Of a stretch of 64,000 nt of DNA, positions 57,236 through 64,000 are shown piece after piece. Made by a program: the position numbers and the translations under genes. The stretch is from Cyrtodaria siliqua (Eukaryota > Mollusca > Bivalvia > Adapedonta > Hiatellidae): the NCBI GenBank assembly GCA_037043455.1, contig JAWPHD010007150.1:62001-126000 (forward strand), in the 5' to 3' direction. Position 1 is the stretch's first letter. The number at the start of each line of letters is the position of its first letter. The notes below the pieces were generated by a model. It saw only the letters and a program-made list of their open reading frames with translations, was not told where the DNA came from and ran no database searches.

Positions 57236-57487
57236 ATGGAGTTAATGGTGTGTTTTCATTGACCGCCAGTATATATACTAAACTCAAGACATTGTAAGGT
57301 TCAAGATTTTAAAATAAATATTTGTCATGTAGTTACAATAATGGATATCATAGCCAGATTCCCACGAGCCTAAGAAAACGTAATTTTAAGCTATTAATAG
57401 TATTGTTGGCATGATGCGATCTGAAACAGAAAATGATATTTGTTGTATTATGTCTGAAAATTGTTTCTGCTCAAAAAAATTGTGACA

Positions 57488-57700
57488 ACTACATTAACCC
57501 TTGACCCGCTAAGCACGACTATAAAAGCCTTTGCATCCTTTGTAAACCCAGAGTAACTCGCAGGCTAATCAGGGTTTACAATGTCTGGCTGCTGATCAGT
57601 CATTCTCCCCGAAAAACAAACCTTTGTCACATAAATGGAATGGTCTTAATTCAAAGAAAGAACAGTCCATTATATATATGTAGCGGTTTAAGGTTAAAAT
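57488..57700 (-). mobile_element. MITE-like repeat, copy 2 (inverted)
   Basis: Inverted match to 49720-49935, including 'acccgctaagcacgactata', 'cgcaggctaatcagggttta' and 'aaagaaagaacagtccat'. Confidence 0.7.
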
Positions 57701-57851
57701 GGGCATGGTTGTGCTCGAAAAACATTGACGTCAGAAATAATCATGAACATGTCATTTAGTTTAAATTGCTACAAGCAATCAAAATACCCTCTGAAGAGTT
57801 TCAGTTCTTGAACGAAATCAGTCATTTCATAAAAAAACAGTAGTCTACGAA

Positions 57852-60350
57852 ACATTCATGATGTATTCTATGAAACAGCCATGATGTATTCTACGACAGT
57901 CATGATGTGTTCTACGAAACAGCCATAATGTATTCTACAAAACAGTCATGATGTATTCTACAAAACATTCATGATGTATTCTACAAAACAGCCATGATGT
58001 ATTCTACAAAACAGACATGATGTATTCTACAAAACAGACATGATGTATTCTACGAAACAGCCATGATGTATTCTACGAAACAGTCATGGTGTATTCTATG
58101 AAACAGTCATGATGTATTCTGCGAAACAGCCATGATATATTCTACAAACAATCATGATGTATTCTATGAAACAGCCATGATGTATTCTACAAAACAGTCA
58201 TGTTGTATTCTACCAAACAGCCATGATGTATTCTACGAAACTGCCATGATGTATTCTACCAAACATGATGTATTCTACCAAACAGCCATGATGTATTCTA
58301 CAAAACAGCCATGATGTAGTCAACCAAACAAAACAGCCATGATGTAGTCTACCAAACAGCCATGTTGTATTATACCAAACACCCATGATGTAGTCTACCA
58401 TACATACATGATGTAGTCTACCAAACAGCCATGCTATATTCTACCAAGCAGCCATGATGTATTCTACAAAACAGTAATGATGTATTCTACCAAACAGCCA
58501 TGATGTATTCTCTGAAACTGCCATGATGTATTCTACCAAATATGATGTATTCTACCAAACAGCCATGATGTATTCTACCAAACAGCCATGATGTAGTCTA
58601 CCAAACAAAACAGCCATTATGTAGTCTACCAAACAGCCATGCTGTATTCTACCAAACACCCATGATGTAGTCTACCATACATACATGATGTAGTCTACCA
58701 AACAGCCATGCTATATTCTACCAAGCAGCCATGATGTATTCTACAAAACAGTAATGATGTATTCTACCAAACAGCCATGATGTATTCTACGAAACTGCCA
58801 TGATGTATTCTACCAAATATGATGTATTCTACCAAACAGCCATGATGTATTCTACCAAACAGCCATGATGTAGTCTACCAAACAAAACAGCCATTATGTA
58901 GTCTACCAAACAGCCATGCTGTATTCTACCAAACACCCATGATGTAGTCTACCATACATACATGATGTATTCTACCAAGCAGCCATGCTGTAGTCTACCA
59001 AACAACCATGATGAAGTCTATCAAACAGCCATGATGTAGTCTACCAAACAAAACAGCCGTGATGTAATCTACCAAACAGCCGTGATGTAATCTACCAAAC
59101 AGCCATGCTGTATTCTACCAAACAGCCATGATTTATTCTACCAAACAGCCATGCTATATTCTACCAAGCAGCCGTGATGTAGTCTACCAAACAGGCATGA
59201 TGTATTCTACCAAATAGCCATGCTGTATTCTACCAAACAGCCATGATGTATTCTACCAAACAGCCATGATGTATTCTACCAAACAGCCATGATGTATTCT
59301 ACCAAACAGCCATGATCTAGTCTACCAAGCAGCCATGATCTAGTCTACCAAACAAAACAGCCATGATGTAGCCTACTAAACAAAACAGCCATGATGTAAT
59401 CTACCAAACAGGCATGATGTATTCTACCAAACAGCCATGCTGTATTCTACCAAACAGCCATGATGTAGTCTACCAAACAGCCATGCTGTATTCTACCAAA
59501 CAGCCATGATATAGTCTACCATGCAGCCATGATGTAGTCTACCAAACAGCCATGATGTACCAAACAACCATGATGTAGTCTACCATACATACATGATGTA
59601 GTCTACCAAACAGTCATGATGTATTCTACCTAACAGCCATGATGTAGTCTACCAAACAGCCATGATGTAGTCTACCAAACAGCCATGATGTTGTTTGCCA
59701 AACAGCCATGATGTATTTTACCAAACAGCCATGATGTATTCTATCAAACAGCCATGATGTACCAAACAACCATGATGTAGTCTACCATACATACATGATG
59801 TAGTCTACCAAACAGTCATGATGTATTCTACCTAACAGCCATGATGTAGTCTACCAAACAGCCGTGATGTAGTCTACCAAACAGTCATGCTGTAGTCAAC
59901 GAAACAGTCATAATGTAGTCTACCAAACAACCATGATGTAGCTTAACATACATACATGAAGTAGTCTACCAAACAGCCATGATGTATTCTACCAAGCAGC
60001 CTTGATGTAGTCTACGAAACAGCCAGGATGTATTCTACCAAACAGCCATGCTGTATTCTACCAAACAGCCATGCTGTATTCTACCAAACAGCCATGATGT
60101 AGTCTACCAAACAGCCATGATGTAGTCTACCAAACAGTCATGTTGTAGCTTACCATACATACATGATGTAGTCTACCAAACAGCCATGATGTATTCTACC
60201 AAGCAGCCATGATGTAGTCTACAAAACAGCCATGATGTATTCTGCCAAACAGCCTTGATGTAGTCTACCAAGTAGCCATGCTGTAGTCTACCAAACAGCC
60301 ATGATGTATTCTACCAAACAGCATGATGTATTCTACCAAACAGTCCTGCT
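57852..60350. repeat. 23-bp minisatellite, about 105 copies
   Basis: The core 'accaaacagccatgatgta' alternates with 'ttct' or 'gtct'. Larger blocks are duplicated: 58320-58560 and 58590-58830 share the same series of variant units, including the extended 'accaaacaaaacag' unit. Short frames on either strand are repeat-derived. Confidence 0.92.
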
Positions 60351-60379
60351 TTAGTGTATAATTATGTAGCCTTTGTGTG

Positions 60380-60560
60380 AGGAAGCTATCAAGCTGGCTT
60401 GCGGAATGTCGGTGGTTCTACCCTGTTGTCTGCACATGCACGAAAATTACCGGGAGGGGCACTGGGATCTTCCTACACCAAGGGCAGCTAGACAGTCACC
60501 ATATGACCTTAGCTGTTGGTGCAACTGTAAAATCCAATTCAGTTCAATTCTACAAAAAAA
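60380..60560 (+). mobile_element. tRNA-derived SINE, third type
   Basis: A B-box-like 'ggtggttctaccctg' is followed by 'ggcactgggatcttcctaca', 'agtcaccatatgacctta' and a tail 'gtaaaatccaattcagttca'. This layout is common in bivalve SINEs. Two overlapping frames here are not genes. Confidence 0.6.
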
Positions 60561-60942
60561 TAGCCTTCACCAGCCACTCACTTTCGTTAGTTTCAAAGTA
60601 AAAAATGAAATATAAATTTTAGTTGTTTGGATTGAATTATTAATTATTATTATTCTGATACAAAACAGTATTAAAGGAACACACGGCAATCTTGAGTTTT
60701 TTAAAACCCCGCGACAGTTGCCCTTAGTTTTTCACATAGTTTGCATTTGTTCATTCATTACTATTAATTCTAAGAATAGTAAAAATATTTTTTGCACATT
60801 AACTGTTGATTATATTGCACCACATATATATTTAAACCTATGATAGAATAAGACTAAAAAATGAGAACTCAAGTTTTATTCAATTATATGCAAGCAGGTT
60901 TAAAGTCAATAAAATACTGGATTAATAAATCAAGACACTAAT
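60561..60942. other. No gene recognised
   Basis: AT-rich intron sequence. Confidence 0.5.
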
Positions 60943-61440
60943 TATGCCCACCTTCGAAGAAGGAGAGGGCATATTGCTTTGCAAATGTCTTCAAAGGAGA
61001 GGGCATATTGCTTTGCAAATGTCTGTTTGTCTGTCTGTCTTGTCTGTTGGTCAGTCTGTCCCAAAATCTTGTCTTTGCAATAACTTAAGAACAGCTACCA
61101 CTACAAACTCGAAACTTGGCAGGAATGTGGTCTAGTTGTGCACCTTCTTCCCTTCTGGGTAGATTCGCTTAAGAAATTTGATGGTAACAAAACGTGCAAA
61201 AAATCTCTTAAAATTGCTTGTCTTCGGATAACTCAAGAACAGCTGGCACTACAAACTCGAAACTTGGCAGGAATGTCTGTGTCATGGTCTACTTTTGCAC
61301 CTCCCCTTTTGGGTAGATTCGCTTAAGAAATTTGATGGTAACAAAACGTGTAAAAAATCTCTAAAAATTGCTTGTCTTCGGATAACTCAAGAACAGCTGG
61401 CACTACAAACTCGAAACTTGGCAGGAATGTTTGTGACATG
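60943..61440 (+). repeat. 'tatgcccacctt' interspersed repeat with ~175-bp tandem units
   Basis: The head 'tatgcccaccttcgaagaag' is followed by a gtctgtctgtct stretch, then about 2.4 copies of a unit with 'ggataactcaagaacagctg' and 'aaacttggcaggaatgt'. Short identical frames at 61138-61486 come from this duplication. Confidence 0.75.
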
Positions 61441-62744
61441 GTCGATGAAGGGGTCATATATGTTTTACAAACATCTCTTCTTTTAATACTTGATAAAAAA
61501 CTTCAAGATTGCCCTGTGTCCCTTTAAAAGGTGAATGCGGAACAGAAGCAACGTTGTGAAACGATAAGGTTTGTAGTTTATGTCTGTAAAGCCTAAATGC
61601 ACAACAAGCATTTTAATGAAACTACTGGAGATTTGCGTTTAATTAAATTTATACTGAACAACACTTCTCAAATACTAAGTCTTAAGCTGTTTGAGTTCTG
61701 TGTATAATTACGTTTTTTGTACTGAATAACACTTCTGAGAATTCTGCAAATTAATGAAATGTATAAAACCGGAAAAGGATTTGATCAGTCTAAGCTGTAG
61801 CTGAATTTCTCCCACATGTAATAGGTCATTATACCCTTAAGTGATATGGCGTGAACGTATGAGAAAGTATTGATCCAAGGAAAGATAAAGTGGTAATGTA
61901 TTCATAAGACTCCTATGAGGAGAAATTATGGATCATTCACTCACATCGGATGAGCTTTTCAACATACCGACAGTGTGAAATAGTAAATATTTGATTCATG
62001 TCACATAAAAATGTGTTCATCAATTATATATGAAAAAGATGCATGGTTAAAGGCATCTACACACTGTTTACGTAATGTTAATACACGATTGTATGGAATG
62101 CCTGTCGGTCTGTAAACAATTTTGTTTCTAATAAGTAAGAAAGTGTTATTCGATATTATAAAAACAACATTTTTATTTAATTTTATTTGAAACTTTACTA
62201 ACAATGGTGACCAGTTTGGAACAGAATTAAAACTGAAAATATATTGTTTACAGCTGCAAATGTTATTCGTTACATTCAAGTCTTGTTATAATGTATAAGG
62301 TTTGGTTCCGATGTACTGGTATATAAAGGCTTAAATATCTCCTGCATTGACATCATACCTTTCCCCAAACTAGGTCAGAATATAAGAAAATGAGAAAGTC
62401 TCACCATTAAGCACCTTACCAGTACCTGAGGCAGATTGACATATATATATTTCATTTTTTTTTTTTTAGCAAAATCCTTTCACAGTTCAGTAATGGCCTA
62501 ATGAAAAGAACAAGATCTATAGAAATCTCCCAGAAATATGAACACCATATCCTATATCTTTGCAAGTCTGCAGCCAGGAAAGGTCAATTAATTCTAGATT
62601 TACTAGAATTTTGAAATCCCAAGATGTACATGTACAACCCAGCTGAAACTAGAAATGGAATGCCTTCTTGAAAGGTAACAATAGTCAGTGATCAAATTCA
62701 GGGCAGAGTAGTGATCTTATTGGTGGCAGAGTAATATAATTGGG
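61441..62744. other. No gene recognised
   Basis: AT-rich sequence. A 92-codon minus-strand frame at 62001-62279 has no family match. Confidence 0.5.
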
Positions 62745-64000
62745 TGGAGTATTGATCTAATTGGAGGCAGAGTAGTGATCAAGGTCGGGGCAGAGTAGTG
62801 ATCAAGGTCGAGGAAGAGTAGTGATCTTGTTGGGGCAGAGTAGGTATCTAAGTGGGGCAAAGTAGTGATATAATTGGGCAGGGTAGTGATCTAATTGGGG
62901 GCAAAGTAGTGATCAAGGTGGTTGCAGAGTAGTGATCTAATTGGGGGCAAAATAGAGATCTAATTGGGGGCAGAGTAGTGATTTAATTGGAAGCAAAATA
63001 GTGATCAAGGTCGGGGCAGAGTACTTATCAAGATCAGGGCAGAGTAGTGATCAAGATCGGGACAGAGTAGTGATCTTATTGGGGGCAGAGTAGTGATCAA
63101 GATCAGGGCAGAGTAGTGATCAAGATCGGGACAGAGTAGTGATCAAGATCGGGACAGAGTAGTGATCTAATTGGGCAGAGTAGTGATCTAATTGGGGGCA
63201 AAGTAGTGATCAAGGTGGTTGCAGAGTAGTGATCTAATTGGGGGCAAAATAGAGATCTTATTGGGGACAGAGTAGTGATTTAATTGGAGGCAAAATAGTG
63301 ATCAAGGTCGGGGCAGAGTAGTGATCAAGATCAGGACAGAGTAGTGATCAAGATCGGGACAGAGTAGTGATCTTATTGGGGGCAGAGTAGTGATCAAGAT
63401 CGGGACAGAGTAGTGATCTTATTGGGGACAGTAGTGATCAAGGTCAGGGCAGAGTAGTGATCAAGATCGGGACAGAGTAGTGATCAAGATCGGGACAGAG
63501 TAGTGATCTTATTGGGGACAGAGTAGTGATCAAGATCAGGACAGAGTAGTGATCAAGATCGGGACAGAGTAGTGATCTTATTGGGGGCAGAGTAGTGATC
63601 AAGGTCAGGACAGAGTAGTGATCTTATTGGGGACAGAGTAGTGATCAAGGTTAGGGCAGAGTAGTGATCAAGATCGGGACAGAGTAGTGATCTTATTGGG
63701 GACAGAGTAGTGATCATGGTCAGGGCAGAGTAGTGATCAAGATCGGGACAGAGTAGTGATCTTATTGGGGACAGAGTAGTGATCAAGGTCAGGGCAGAGT
63801 AGTGATCTAATTGGGGGCAAAGTAGTGATCAAGATCGGGGCAGAGTAGTGATCTAATTGAGGACAGAGTAGTTATCAAGGATGGGGCAGGGTAGTGATCT
63901 AAATGGGGACAGAGTAGTGATCAAGGTTGGGGCAGGGTAGTGATATAAGTGGGAGCAGAGTAGTGATCTAATTGGGGCAAAGTAGTGATCTAATTGGGGG
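62745..64000. repeat. 23-bp minisatellite running off the window
   Basis: Over 50 copies of a unit with core 'gcagagtagtgatcaag' or 'gcagagtagtgatctaattg'. The two variant types (atc-gggacag and taattgggggc) are interspersed, and blocks such as 62860-63060 and 63160-63330 repeat the same order. It has no right boundary in this window. Confidence 0.92.

Noticed and set aside
61138..61486. Two near-identical 62-63-codon frames
   Set aside because: Arise from a ~175-bp tandem duplication in an interspersed repeat, not from gene duplication.
62745..64000. CRISPR-like appearance of regularly spaced repeats
   Set aside because: Units are contiguous with no unique spacers, and the genome is eukaryotic; it is a minisatellite. 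The same applies to the arrays at 15.4, 33.2 and 57.9 kb.

Overview
This window reads as nuclear DNA of an invertebrate animal, most likely a bivalve mollusc (inference). It is AT-rich and gene-poor. It is packed with tRNA-derived SINEs, miniature inverted-repeat elements (MITEs), long minisatellites and decayed DNA transposons, and it carries interspersed families familiar from bivalve genomes, such as the 'gtccgtccgtcc' repeat and the 'gagcgat...agggccatcttggccctc' repeat. There are no operons or bacterial signals. Nearly all longer open frames are either tandem repeats that happen to lack stops or pieces of mobile elements.

Layout. 1-4091: non-coding DNA with a 43-bp-arm foldback, a perfect 26-bp palindrome and a ~145-bp tandem array. 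4092-12208: a decayed Polinton/Maverick-type element with ~340-370-bp terminal inverted repeats (TIRs). It holds remnants of a chromodomain integrase, a virion-like protein, a fibre-like coiled-coil protein, an FtsK/HerA-type packaging ATPase (all minus strand) and a family-B DNA polymerase (plus strand). A TTAA-flanked MITE and a reverse-transcriptase fragment are nested in it. 14058-21408: a second large element, with subterminal GTTACC/GGTAAC motifs, a 2.9-kb 25-bp satellite and a decayed transposon-associated gene. 25010-28447: a 66-bp minisatellite split by a 2,634-bp hAT element with a perfect 8-bp target-site duplication (TSD). 28.8-39.1 kb: a dense run of MITEs, SINEs and a 25-bp minisatellite split by a TA-flanked element.

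The only clear host gene is on the plus strand. Two coding exons (40084-40167 and 43588-43668) encode the N-terminus of a phospholipase C-beta of the norpA/PLCB4 type. No third exon could be recognised, so the second intron probably runs past the right edge. From 43.7 kb onward the window is apparently intron: two ~165-bp-period arrays, SINEs with clear TSDs, MITEs, a 36-base C run and two 23-bp minisatellites, the last of which runs off the end.

Most coding remnants of mobile elements carry stops, frameshifts or insertions and look inactive. The most unusual content is the Polinton-type element with its virus-like gene set and its ordered history of nested insertions.
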